DNA of 64,000 nt from Oscillospiraceae bacterium (GTDB lineage Bacteria > Bacillota > Clostridia > Oscillospirales > Oscillospiraceae): the NCBI GenBank assembly GCA_017469795.1, contig JAFUFT010000013.1, positions 1 through 64,000 on the forward strand. The letters are read 5' to 3'. The notes beneath the pieces were generated by a model. It did no database searches. It was not told the DNA's origin and saw only the letters and a list, made by a program, of their open reading frames with translations. Every line of letters starts with the position of its first letter. Position 1 is the stretch's first letter. This document shows, piece by piece, positions 49,575 to 57,514 of the stretch. A program made the position numbers and the translations under genes.

Positions 49575-50048
49575 TCAGCGCGTGATACTGATCACTTCAT
49601 ACTCAATGGCGCCCATGGGAGCGTCCACTGTCACATGTTCGCCTACGCGTTTCCCAACCATGGCGCGGCCCAGGGGCGCGTCATCGGATACACGTCCCTT
49701 CATGGGATTGGCCTCCTGAGAGCCCACCAGCTCATAGGTGATTTCGTCGCCACCGGCCATGTCCTTCACCGTAAAGGTGCAGCCCAGACCGATGTGATCT
49801 GTACCGCCTTCCTCAGCGCTGATGATCACCGCGTTGGCCAGAATCTCCTCCACCTCGGCGATCCGGGCATAGAGCTTTGCCTGCTCGTTTTTTGCGTCGT
49901 CATACTCGCTGTTTTCAGACAGGTCGCCGTATCCGCGGGCCACCTTGATCATTTCCGTGACTTCTTTATCCCGGTCTGTCTTCAGGTAATTCAGTTCCGC
50001 TTCCAGTTCCTGGAGGCGTTCTGCGCTCAGTTTATACTCTTTAGCCAT
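49575..50048 (-). CDS. greA: Transcription elongation factor GreA
   Basis: The 157-residue GreA helps stalled RNA polymerase cleave RNA. An N-terminal coiled coil (residues 8-75) has the acidic tip region LSENSEYDDAKNEQ. The C-domain has the LVGSQEANP and SPLG-like DAPLGRAMVGKRVGE segments. ATG 50048 follows GGAG; the upstream ATG 50060 is less likely. Confidence 0.96.
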   Translation of the reverse strand: MAKEYKLSAERLQELEAELNYLKTDRDKEVTEMIKVARGYGDLSENSEYDDAKNEQAKLYARIAEVEEILANAVIISAEEGGTDHIGLGCTFTVKDMAGGDEITYELVGSQEANPMKGRVSDDAPLGRAMVGKRVGEHVTVDAPMGAIEYEVISITR

Positions 50049-50095
50049 AATAATCTCCAATCTGCCGGATATGCTCCGGCCGTTAATCGATACAG

Positions 50096-51313
50096 TTATT
50101 CCGACTTGGACGGAAGAGTGCCCAGCGCTGCCTGCAGCTGCGGATCATCCGCCGGATCCAGCTTTCGCTGAGCCAGCAGCCGCTGCGCTTCCTCGTCCAG
50201 CAGGACCTCCACATCCGGGGTGACTCCCACGTCAATGAGGCTCTCTCCGTTGGGCGTGAAGTATTTGCCGATGGACAGGTTCACACAGGAGCCGTCGCTG
50301 AGCTGAAGCCCTACCTGATAGTATCCCTTTCCAAAGGTGTGTTCGCCAACAACCGCGCCCTTGCCGTACTCCTGCAGGGCACAGGCGAAGTATTCTGCCG
50401 CACTGTAGCTGGAAGCGTTTACCAGAACCGCCATGGGCATATCCACGCAGGAGGCGTCAGATGTCACGATGTCCTCCTCGCCGGCGTAGTTGATTGTATG
50501 GAACACCACGCCCTCCGGCAGCAGATAGTCCAGAAGATCCGTCAGTTCCGCCTTCAGGCCGCCGGGATTGTTCCGCACATCAAAGAGCAGCGACTGGGCG
50601 CCCTGAGCCCGCAGATCCTCCACAAGACCCTGCACCGTTTCCGAGCAGCCTGCGTCGAAGTTATCGATCACGATATATCCGACGCTGCCCTCCAGCAGCC
50701 GGCCCGAAGCCGGGATCACCGTCAGGGCCCGGCGTTCCACGTCCATGTTGATCTCCTCGCCGTCATGCAGAAGCGTCAGGTTGACGGTAGTGCCCTCTTC
50801 TCCGGTCACAAGGGATTTGACCTCCGTGACACTGCTCTGGGTCACATCCGTGCCGTCCACCCGGATCAGGATATCTCCAGCAAGGATGCCCTTGCCTTCC
50901 GCAGGGCCGTCCTTGCTCACGTCCGTGATCTCAAAGCCGATCTGTTCGCCATCCTCATTGAGCTTGGCCATGATGGTGACGCCGATCCCCACATAGGAGT
51001 TGTTGATCCCGGAAATATAATTCTGGTATTCCTCGGCGCTCACATAATAGCTCCAGCGGTCGCCCAGTCCAGCAATCATCCCCGCGGCCATGCCGTCATC
51101 CACGGCTGTCATATCCACGTTGTCGCCGATAAAATACTGGTCCACCAGATCCATGATCTCGTTGTATTTTTCGCTTCCCTGCCGTTCGTCCGCCGTCTGC
51201 TGCGTCCGGTTGAACACACCCGTGGCGGTACACCAGGTCACAACCACCCCGACGGCACATCCCATAAGCAGGCACACCGCAGCAGTAAGTACACGTCTTG
51301 CTGTTTCACTCAT
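50096..51313 (-). CDS. ctpA: C-terminal processing peptidase (S41)
   Basis: The 405-residue serine protease has an N-terminal membrane anchor (about 8-30), a PDZ domain (about 110-190) and the S41 core with SSYSAAEYFACAL (nucleophile Ser) and GKGYYQ (Lys in the dyad). It degrades or trims envelope proteins. It starts six bases after a 33-residue membrane protein. Confidence 0.93.
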   Translation of the reverse strand: MSETARRVLTAAVCLLMGCAVGVVVTWCTATGVFNRTQQTADERQGSEKYNEIMDLVDQYFIGDNVDMTAVDDGMAAGMIAGLGDRWSYYVSAEEYQNYISGINNSYVGIGVTIMAKLNEDGEQIGFEITDVSKDGPAEGKGILAGDILIRVDGTDVTQSSVTEVKSLVTGEEGTTVNLTLLHDGEEINMDVERRALTVIPASGRLLEGSVGYIVIDNFDAGCSETVQGLVEDLRAQGAQSLLFDVRNNPGGLKAELTDLLDYLLPEGVVFHTINYAGEEDIVTSDASCVDMPMAVLVNASSYSAAEYFACALQEYGKGAVVGEHTFGKGYYQVGLQLSDGSCVNLSIGKYFTPNGESLIDVGVTPDVEVLLDEEAQRLLAQRKLDPADDPQLQAALGTLPSKSE

Positions 51314-51319
51314 TTTCTG

Positions 51320-51421
51320 TTAAAACCCCGCAAAAATACTGGCAATGGTGGGTACGATGATCAGCAGTGCCAGCAAAGTTGCCAGCACCGCCGTAAAAAC
51401 TTTTCTCTGTTTTGGTGACAT
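51320..51421 (-). CDS. Small single-pass membrane protein (33 aa), Prli42/DUF4044-like
   Basis: ATG 51421 has GGAGG upstream. The 33-residue product begins MSPKQRKVFTAVLATLLALL and ends in IASIFAGF. The basic start followed by one helix is like the short Prli42 or DUF4044 membrane peptides of Firmicutes, some of which anchor stressosomes. It is six bases before ctpA and has no known partner here. Confidence 0.6.
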   Translation of the reverse strand: MSPKQRKVFTAVLATLLALLIIVPTIASIFAGF

Positions 51422-51435
51422 GATTTCCTCCGCAA

Positions 51436-52536
51436 TCAGCCCAGCCGCACCGGGCCCTCTCTGGAATCCAGGTATTTCTTGACCATCAGGGCGACCTTAA
51501 AGATGATCGCGTGATCGAACTCCCGCAGGTCAAGTCCGGTGATCTTCTTGATCTTCTCCAGCCGGTACACCAGTGTATTCCGGTGCACGAACAGCTTCCG
51601 GGATGTCTCGGAGACGTTCAGATTGTTCTCAAAGAACTTGTTGATCGTGTACAGCGTCTCCTGATCCAGAGAGTCAATGGAGTTTTTCTTGAAGACCTCG
51701 GAAAGGAAAATCTCACACAGGGTGGTGGGAAGCTGATAGATCAGCCGGCCCAGGCCCAGGTTCTCATAGTTGATAACACTCTTCTCTGTGTCAAAAACCT
51801 TGCCCACCTCAATAGCTGTCTGGGCTTCCTTATAGGAATCCGCAAGTTCCCGGATATGGTTGGCCACCGTACCGATACCGATGACCGTTTTGATGAACAG
51901 CTCAGATTTCAAGGTCTCCTCGATGGCCTTGGCCACGCTCTGAAGCTCCTTGCCGTCGGAGCCGGGCTGGACCTGCCGCACCAGAACGATATCCGTCTCA
52001 TTGACAGAGATCACGAAGTCCTGCTGCTTTTCGGCAAACATGTTCTGCAGCACGTCCATGGCCGCCACGTCCACCTTGTCCACCTGACGGATCAGGAACA
52101 CCGCCCGGGGCACGTCGGTCACAAAATGCAGTTCCTTGGCGTGGATATAGATATCGCCAGGCAGGATATTGTCGGTGATGATATTCTTGACAAAGGTCGC
52201 GCGGTCGTGCTTCTCCTCGTAGTTGGTCTTTGCGCCGTTGAGCGCTACGCAGGCCATAATGCACAGGCTTTTTGCAAGATCGTCCTCACCGTCCACAAAA
52301 ACGGCATAGTCAAACCGGGCGCTCCAGTTGGTCAGCGCCTTGAAGGTTTTTCCGCCGGTGACCGTCACCATTTCGTTGGCAGAATTAAGACGGTGCGCCG
52401 CATCCTCCCACCGGTCGCCGAGCCCGGAGGGTTCGCTGGCGGCGATCACGTTGCCCTCGCCGTCAATGACGCCGATCAGCCGGTTGCTGGCCTCTTTCAT
52501 CTGCATGATTACACTCTGAAACATTCTGCTGGACAT
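51436..52536 (-). CDS. PucR/CdaR-type transcriptional regulator
   Basis: The 366-residue regulator has an N-terminal sensory domain (about 1-110), a central GGDEF-like domain (about 180-260) and a C-terminal PucR helix-turn-helix, with NNLNVSETSRKLFVHRNTLVYRLEKI as its core (about 305-330). The family regulates purine and sugar-diacid catabolism genes. Its own promoter is at 52636-52664. The neighbouring ATPase gene at 52802 may be a target. Confidence 0.88.
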   Translation of the reverse strand: MSSRMFQSVIMQMKEASNRLIGVIDGEGNVIAASEPSGLGDRWEDAAHRLNSANEMVTVTGGKTFKALTNWSARFDYAVFVDGEDDLAKSLCIMACVALNGAKTNYEEKHDRATFVKNIITDNILPGDIYIHAKELHFVTDVPRAVFLIRQVDKVDVAAMDVLQNMFAEKQQDFVISVNETDIVLVRQVQPGSDGKELQSVAKAIEETLKSELFIKTVIGIGTVANHIRELADSYKEAQTAIEVGKVFDTEKSVINYENLGLGRLIYQLPTTLCEIFLSEVFKKNSIDSLDQETLYTINKFFENNLNVSETSRKLFVHRNTLVYRLEKIKKITGLDLREFDHAIIFKVALMVKKYLDSREGPVRLG

Positions 52537-52635
52537 GGCAGTTTCCTCCTTCAGGGGACGCCCGGCGCCCCGCCGTGTTCATTCTTCCCGTCCTTATTCC
52601 AGGCATTCCGCTGCCTTTGCGATCGGATTGCTTTT

Positions 52636-52664
52636 AATATAAACTTTTTTTGTTCATAATGCAA
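52636..52664 (-). promoter_or_regulatory. Promoter of the PucR-type regulator, TTGCAT-17-TATATT
   Basis: On the minus strand, TTGCAT (52664-52659) and TATATT (52641-52636) are 17 bases apart. Confidence 0.7.
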
Positions 52665-52755
52665 GTACTCTTTGACGATTTGCACAAGAATTTCCTGAAA
52701 AATCGCTTTGGAATGGGCCGCATCCAGCATTTTTTTACGGATTTTGCGCAAAAAG

Positions 52756-52789
52756 ACGAAAATACGGAGCCTGACTGGCAGGCTCCGTA
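52756..52789 (-). terminator. Terminator after the sugar-ABC ATPase gene
   Basis: TACGGAGCCTG (52789-52779) pairs with CAGGCTCCGTA (52773-52763), followed by TTTTCG on the minus strand. Confidence 0.86.
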
Positions 52790-52801
52790 TCCATTCTTGA
52801 C

Positions 52802-53929
52802 TTAGAGGTCGATGCACTTCTCGGTCTCGGGATCGAACAGATGCACGCGATCCGCCTCGAAGGTAACTTCGATTCTGTCGCCCATTTTTGCCGTGGTGGT
52901 GGGGTCAACAACGGCAGTGGCCTGCTGATCGCCGATGAGCAGGAAAAGGTTGGTCTGAGCGCCAAGAGGCTCCACGTTATCCACCGTAGCGGTGAACTTG
53001 TATTCGGGATAGTTCTTGAGGTAGATATCCTCGTCATGGATGTGCTCGGGGCGGATGCCCAGAACGACTTCCTTGCCGATATGCTCCAGAACGGCGGGCT
53101 TGCGGCCGATCTCGTCGGGCAGCTGCACGGTGGCGTTCTCGTTCTCATTGCCGAAGGTGATATAGGTGTGGCCGTCCTTCTCGGTGAGCTTGGAGCCCTC
53201 CAGCTTGTTCATGGAGGGAGAGCCGATGAAGGTGGCGACGAACAGGTTCACGGGGTTCTGATACAGATCCTGAGGCGTGGAGACCTGCTGCATGATACCG
53301 TCCTTCATAACAACGATCCGAGAGCCCATGGTCATGGCCTCGGTCTGGTCATGGGTAACGTAGATGAACGTGGTGTCCAGTCTCTTGTGGAGCTTGGTCA
53401 GCTCGGAACGCATCTGGGTACGGAGCTTCGCGTCCAGGTTGGACAGAGGCTCGTCGAGCAGGAAGACCTTGGGGTTCCGGACGATAGCACGGCCCAGGGC
53501 AACACGCTGACGCTGGCCGCCGGACAGCGCGGCGGGCTTACGGTCGAGCAGGTGCTCGATCTCCAGGATCTGGGCAGCCTCTTCCACGCGGCGCTTGATC
53601 TCATCCTTCGGGGTCTTGCGGAGCTTCAGACCAAAGCTCATGTTCTCATAAACGGTCATATGCGGATAAAGCGCATAGTTCTGGAACACCATGGCGATGT
53701 CTCTCTCCTTGGGAGGAACATCGTTGCAGAGCTTGCCGTCGATATACAGCTCGCCTTCGGAGATCTCTTCCAGGCCGGCGATCATACGCAGGGTGGTGGA
53801 CTTACCGCAGCCGGAAGGACCAACGAGGATGATAAATTCCTTATCTTCAACATCGAGGTTGAAATCGGTGACGGCAATGACGCCGCCTGCATATTTCTTA
53901 TAAATATGCTTCATGGTTACGCTGGACAT
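52802..53929 (-). CDS. ugpC: Multi-sugar ABC transporter ATPase (UgpC/MsmX-like)
   Basis: The 375-residue ATPase has Walker A GPSGCGKST, signature LSGGQRQRVALGRA, Walker B VFLLDEPLSNLD, the H-loop THDQTEAMT and a C-terminal TOBE domain (about 285-370). This is the MalK/UgpC/MsmX group. It is alone, without permease genes, like the shared MsmX ATPase that serves several sugar importers. The start is ATG 53929, not the upstream frame. An inverted repeat lies upstream. Confidence 0.92.
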   Translation of the reverse strand: MSSVTMKHIYKKYAGGVIAVTDFNLDVEDKEFIILVGPSGCGKSTTLRMIAGLEEISEGELYIDGKLCNDVPPKERDIAMVFQNYALYPHMTVYENMSFGLKLRKTPKDEIKRRVEEAAQILEIEHLLDRKPAALSGGQRQRVALGRAIVRNPKVFLLDEPLSNLDAKLRTQMRSELTKLHKRLDTTFIYVTHDQTEAMTMGSRIVVMKDGIMQQVSTPQDLYQNPVNLFVATFIGSPSMNKLEGSKLTEKDGHTYITFGNENENATVQLPDEIGRKPAVLEHIGKEVVLGIRPEHIHDEDIYLKNYPEYKFTATVDNVEPLGAQTNLFLLIGDQQATAVVDPTTTAKMGDRIEVTFEADRVHLFDPETEKCIDL

Positions 53930-54004
53930 TATAAAATACCCCCATCTATTGCTATTTTTTGATGGATTCATTCTAACACACGAAAGTTCCCGTGTATAGT
54001 ATCC

Positions 54005-54040
54005 GATTCACCAAAGGTTTGGAAATTGCTTTGGTGAATC
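54005..54040. promoter_or_regulatory. 12-bp inverted repeat upstream of the ATPase gene
   Basis: GATTCACCAAAG (54005-54016) and CTTTGGTGAATC (54029-54040) form a perfect inverted repeat with a 12-base gap. It overlaps a possible minus-strand promoter (TTCCAA-17-TACTAT), so it could be an operator as well as a hairpin. Confidence 0.62.
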
Positions 54041-54080
54041 TGACCACCGTGCGAAAAAAAAGTCAAATTTCTGTTCATTT

Positions 54081-54764
54081 TTACAACAAATTGCCCATTT
54101 CCTCCGGGGTAACAGGCCTCCATTTCCCGATTTCCAGCGTCCCCAGGCGCAGCTCTCCCTCCCGGATCCTGCGCAGGTAGGTCACGGGTTTTCCCCGAGA
54201 GGCCAGCATCCGCCGCACCTGGTGGTACTTCCCCTCCCGGACAACCACATAGCATCCGCCGTCCCCGGCGCGGAGTTCCGCCGGCAGGCACCGGGTCCCG
54301 TCCCGCAGGACGATCCCCGCCGCGAAGGCCTCCACGTCCGAGGCGTCGACCGTTCCCTCCGTTTCGGCGTAGTATTCCTTTTCCACCTGCTGTCTGGGAG
54401 ATGTAAGCCGGTGACACAGCGGACCGTCATTGGTCAGGAGCAGCAGGCCCTCCGTGTCTTTGTCCAGTCTGCCCACCGGAAACAGGTCCCTGTATTCCGC
54501 AGGCAGCAGTTCCATCACCGTCCGGTCTCTGGGATCCTCCGTGGATGTCACATAACCGGCCGGTTTATGAAGCATCAAAACGACCGTACCCCGGAGCGTT
54601 ACCGGTCTGCCGTCCAGTTTTACTTCGGCGCCCTCCCCGATCTTCTGCTCCGGACTTTTGACGGTTTCGCCGTTTACGGTGACTCTGCCCGCTCTGATGA
54701 TGGATTTCAGCTCCCGCCGGGTGGCCGCTCCCGCCTCGGAGAGGTATTTGTCCAGCCGCATCAT
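54081..54764 (-). CDS. rluB: Pseudouridine synthase RluB/RsuA family
   Basis: The 227-residue enzyme makes pseudouridine in rRNA. The S4 domain is at 1-60 (MRLDKYLSEAGAATRRE), the catalytic motif is PVGRLDKDTEGLLLLTND (about 98-115), and the tail KYHQVRRMLASRGKPV is family-typical. The start is ATG 54764 (or 54761) behind GGAAGGA; the longer frame upstream is not coding. Confidence 0.94.
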   Translation of the reverse strand: MMRLDKYLSEAGAATRRELKSIIRAGRVTVNGETVKSPEQKIGEGAEVKLDGRPVTLRGTVVLMLHKPAGYVTSTEDPRDRTVMELLPAEYRDLFPVGRLDKDTEGLLLLTNDGPLCHRLTSPRQQVEKEYYAETEGTVDASDVEAFAAGIVLRDGTRCLPAELRAGDGGCYVVVREGKYHQVRRMLASRGKPVTYLRRIREGELRLGTLEIGKWRPVTPEEMGNLL

Positions 54765-54849
54765 AGAAATCTTCCTTCCGGTTCTAATTTGTCCCCTTCC
54801 GCCATAGGCTGTTGTGAACACATCATCCGCAACGGGAGGTCCTTTTATT

Positions 54850-55314
54850 ATGGTCATTGTCACCGCGAAACTCAACAAAGTGAAAATCGCAGGCGTTTTT
54901 CTCGCGGCCGCCGCCGTGATCCTGCTGGTGGTTCTGCTGGCCAACCGGAGCGGTCCGGACACAGAGGCCGCCGGAAAGCGAAAGTTGGACACGCCGGAAT
55001 CCAAGGTGGAGTTCCTGGCATCCTGCGGATATACGGTCAAGCCTGACCCTGCCCGGGTCCAGGAGGTCCGGATCCCGGAGGATTGGAATGAGGTCTACAC
55101 CCAGTACAACGCCTTGCAGAAGTCCCAGGGATTCGATCTGTCGAAGTACAAAGGGAAGGCCGTGATGCAGTATGTCTATCAGGTGGAAAACTACCCCGGA
55201 GACAACGGAGACCCGGTCTGGGCCACCATGCTGCTCTACAAGAACAAGCTTATCGGCGCGGATCTGAGCCGTGGCGGCGCCGAGAGCTTCCTCCGGCCCC
55301 TGCTGGCCGCTTAG
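54850..55314 (+). CDS. DUF4830-like membrane-anchored protein
   Basis: The 154-residue protein has an N-terminal membrane helix (about 10-30) and an extracytoplasmic domain with KVEFLASCGYTV and EVRIPEDWNEVYTQYNALQK, the DUF4830 pattern. The function is unknown. ATG 54850 has a GGGAGG site. Its stop overlaps the stop of the convergent gene at 55311 by four bases. Confidence 0.8.
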   Translation: MVIVTAKLNKVKIAGVFLAAAAVILLVVLLANRSGPDTEAAGKRKLDTPESKVEFLASCGYTVKPDPARVQEVRIPEDWNEVYTQYNALQKSQGFDLSKYKGKAVMQYVYQVENYPGDNGDPVWATMLLYKNKLIGADLSRGGAESFLRPLLAA

Positions 55315-55799
55315 CGCCAGAGGGAGACGATCCGAAGGCCTCTGCTCCTGGCATATCGCACCGTGGCGGCAGTTCCGCCGGGACTGCCGTCAAACACGGT
55401 CATCAGGATGTCCGCATGCTCCACCATGTACCGGTTTCTCCGGAGCATGCAGCCGTCGGAGTAGCGCTCCTCCAGGACGATGGTCCGGTCGCAGGCATCG
55501 AGTCCCCGGAGATACCTGAGCTGCTCCTCCCGGGGCCATGCGCTGCTCTGACTGGGACAGGGCACTACCGCTTCTATGGTCAGCGGATATTCTTCCCGGA
55601 GGGTCTTGAGCGTCTCCAGATAGTACAGGTCCGTCCCCCGGGCCATACCGCACAAATACCGAAGGCAGCCCTCTCCGCACAGTGTCCGAAGCTGCCGCTC
55701 CATCTGGGTTTTCAGCGCCAGGCAGCGGGGATCCGATTCGTCCTCCTGCCAGGGCAGCTTCTCCGGACGGTGGCCGGAAAACGCGCACGTCAGCGTCAT
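55311..55799 (-). CDS. SLOG-superfamily protein (DUF1273/YpsA-like)
   Basis: The 162-residue protein starts TCAFSGHRPEKLPW and ends with a GTAATVRYARSRG segment, the Rossmann-like SLOG fold of YpsA/DUF1273. These proteins bind nucleotide-like ligands; YpsA affects cell division in Bacillus. ATG 55799 behind GAGGAG is the start; the long frame upstream is not coding. Confidence 0.84.
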   Translation of the reverse strand: MTLTCAFSGHRPEKLPWQEDESDPRCLALKTQMERQLRTLCGEGCLRYLCGMARGTDLYYLETLKTLREEYPLTIEAVVPCPSQSSAWPREEQLRYLRGLDACDRTIVLEERYSDGCMLRRNRYMVEHADILMTVFDGSPGGTAATVRYARSRGLRIVSLWR

Positions 55800-55857
55800 G
55801 GTTTCCACTCCTCTCCCGGACAGTATAGCATACTGCGGAACTTTTTGAAAGAAGGCA

Positions 55858-55886
55858 TTGACATTTCGATATGATATCGTTATACT
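55858..55886 (+). promoter_or_regulatory. ribU promoter TTGACA-17-TATACT
   Basis: TTGACA (55858-55863) and TATACT (55881-55886) precede the FMN riboswitch. Confidence 0.88.
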
Positions 55887-55914
55887 GGACACAACAGAAT
55901 ATCTGATGAACCAT

Positions 55915-56055
55915 GTTTTCAGGGCAGGGTGCGCAGCAAAGGCTGCAATTCCCGACCGGCGGTGATGGCCATTGGCACGAGTCCGCGCGCGCTTCTTCTG
56001 AAGTGCTGAACCGGTGCGATTCCGGTACCGACAGTATAGTCTGGATGAAAGAAGA
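55915..56055 (+). promoter_or_regulatory. FMN riboswitch
   Basis: The RFN element blocks are all present: TTCAGGGCAGGGTG, AATTCCCGACCGGCGGTGATGG, AGTCCGCGCGC, CCGGTGCGATTCCGGTACCGACAGTATAGTCTGGATGAAAGAAGA. It stands before ribU, the usual target, so FMN should turn the gene down. Confidence 0.97.
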
Positions 56056-56084
56056 TGTGTCTCACACCTCCCTATGATTTTGTG

Positions 56085-56124
56085 ACACCTGACTGCACGG
56101 CTGCAATCGGGTGTTCTTGATTTT
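56085..56124 (+). terminator. Expression-platform terminator of the FMN riboswitch
   Basis: ACACCTGACTGC pairs with GCAATCGGGTGT (hairpin 56085-56114) and is followed by TCTTGATTTT, 26 bases before ribU. Confidence 0.75.
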
Positions 56125-56139
56125 AAGGAGGTCTTTTTT

Positions 56140-56796
56140 ATGACAAACAATCCAACCGCCGCCCGGACTCTGTCCACCCGCAAGATCGTGGTCACGGCTA
56201 TGCTCTCTGCCGTGGCATTTGCCCTGCAGTTCATCGAATTCCCGATCCCGATGCTGATCCCGTCCTTCGTGAAGATGGATGTCTCCGATCTGCCGGAGCT
56301 GTTGGGTGCTTTCGCGCTCGGCCCCGTGTACGGCGCCGTCATTGCCCTGCTGAAAAACCTGCTGCACATCGTGATCAAGGGCACCTCCTCCGGCGGCGTC
56401 GGAGAACTGTGCAACTTCCTGCTGGGCGTGTTCTTTGTGGTGCCTGCCGGCGCCATCTATCAGGCCATGAAGCCCAAGGACACCGCCGGCATGAGCCGTC
56501 AGGACATCAAAAAGCAGGGCTTGAAGGCCGCCATCATCGGCTCTCTTGCGGGTGCTGTGCTGATGGCCGTCTGCTCTGTGCCGCTGAACTACTTCCTGAC
56601 CTATCCCATTTACACTAAGTTCATGCCCATGGAGGCCATTATCGGCATGTATCAGGTCATTCTCCCCTCGGTCAAGGGACTGCTCCAGTGCCTGATCATC
56701 TTCAACATGCCCTTCACCTTTGTCAAGGGTCTTTTGGACGTGGTGATCTGCTTCCTGATCTACAAGCCGCTGAGCCCCATCCTGCATGGGAAATAA
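56140..56796 (+). CDS. ribU: Riboflavin ECF transporter S component RibU
   Basis: The 218-residue membrane protein has six helices. It shows the FPIPMLIPSFVKMDVSDLPELLGAF segment that forms the riboflavin site of RibU, and the KNLLHI segment. It pairs with the shared ECF energy module. The FMN riboswitch upstream confirms the substrate. AAGGAGG is before ATG 56140. Confidence 0.96.
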   Translation: MTNNPTAARTLSTRKIVVTAMLSAVAFALQFIEFPIPMLIPSFVKMDVSDLPELLGAFALGPVYGAVIALLKNLLHIVIKGTSSGGVGELCNFLLGVFFVVPAGAIYQAMKPKDTAGMSRQDIKKQGLKAAIIGSLAGAVLMAVCSVPLNYFLTYPIYTKFMPMEAIIGMYQVILPSVKGLLQCLIIFNMPFTFVKGLLDVVICFLIYKPLSPILHGK

Positions 56797-56812
56797 TCCC
56801 GCAGAACAGCTT

Positions 56813-56846
56813 CGCCTCCGCCGGATTCGGCGGAGGCGATTTATTA
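56813..56846. terminator. Terminator after ribU
   Basis: CGCCTCCGCCG (56813-56823) and CGGCGGAGGCG (56828-56838) form an 11-base stem, followed by ATTTATTATTTT. It lies against the convergent MazG-like gene. Confidence 0.9.
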
Positions 56847-57170
56847 TTTTATAGGATACTTCTTTGCGTTTTTCTCCAACTTCTCCTCAATGGCGGTCGC
56901 AATGTCCACGTCATAAGCGTTGGCCATGGAAATGCAGTAGATCAGCACGTCCGCAAGCTCCTCCCGGAAATGCTCCCGGTCTGTCTCTCTGGCCTTCCGG
57001 TCCGCCTCGGCGTTGTCGCACCACTGAAAGATCTCCAGCAGCTCAGATGCCTCCAGACATATACTGATGGCTACATTTCGGGCGTTCTGCCAGACTGTCC
57101 AACCTCTTGCGTTCTGAAAGGAAAGGACAGTGTCGCGGATGGTCTGAACATTTGTATCTCTATCTTTCAT
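56844..57170 (-). CDS. MazG-like nucleotide pyrophosphohydrolase 1
   Basis: The 108-residue protein has the single MazG/dUTPase-like all-alpha domain, with EASELLEIFQW and EELADVLIYCISMAN, the EExxE plus ExxD metal-binding pattern of house-cleaning NTP pyrophosphatases. Its start overlaps the stop of the second MazG-like gene (ATGA, 57167-57170). Confidence 0.85.
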   Translation of the reverse strand: MKDRDTNVQTIRDTVLSFQNARGWTVWQNARNVAISICLEASELLEIFQWCDNAEADRKARETDREHFREELADVLIYCISMANAYDVDIATAIEEKLEKNAKKYPIK

Positions 57171-57514
57171 GGCACTTCCTCCTGCCAGCGGGTCATGTTC
57201 CGCTGAAACTTCTCTGTGTATGCCTGCTTCAATTCCTCCTGCGATATGTCAAAGCACAGCAGGATGTCGTTGTAGTACATCAGCACATCGGCCATTTCCT
57301 CCACGAAATGGGTGCGGATAGCCGGGTCCGCCATAATGGGGCCGGAACCGTTCTGCTTGATCACGTCGATGACCTCGCCGATCTCCCCGATCATCCACAG
57401 CAGCTTGTTCTGCCCGATCTCCGGAGCGACGCCCTCCCATTTGTCCTTGTATTTCTCCTGAAGCTGCCGCTGCATCTCCTTCATTTGGTCAACGGTAAAT
57501 CCCTCCACGTTCAT
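57167..57514 (-). CDS. MazG-like nucleotide pyrophosphohydrolase 2
   Basis: The 115-residue protein has the pattern IGEIGEVIDVIKQ and EEMADVLMYYNDILL, again MazG-like. The pair are diverged relatives in tandem, with four-base overlaps on both sides (57511-57514 with rmuC). They may form a heteromer or handle different nucleotides. Confidence 0.82.
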   Translation of the reverse strand: MNVEGFTVDQMKEMQRQLQEKYKDKWEGVAPEIGQNKLLWMIGEIGEVIDVIKQNGSGPIMADPAIRTHFVEEMADVLMYYNDILLCFDISQEELKQAYTEKFQRNMTRWQEEVP

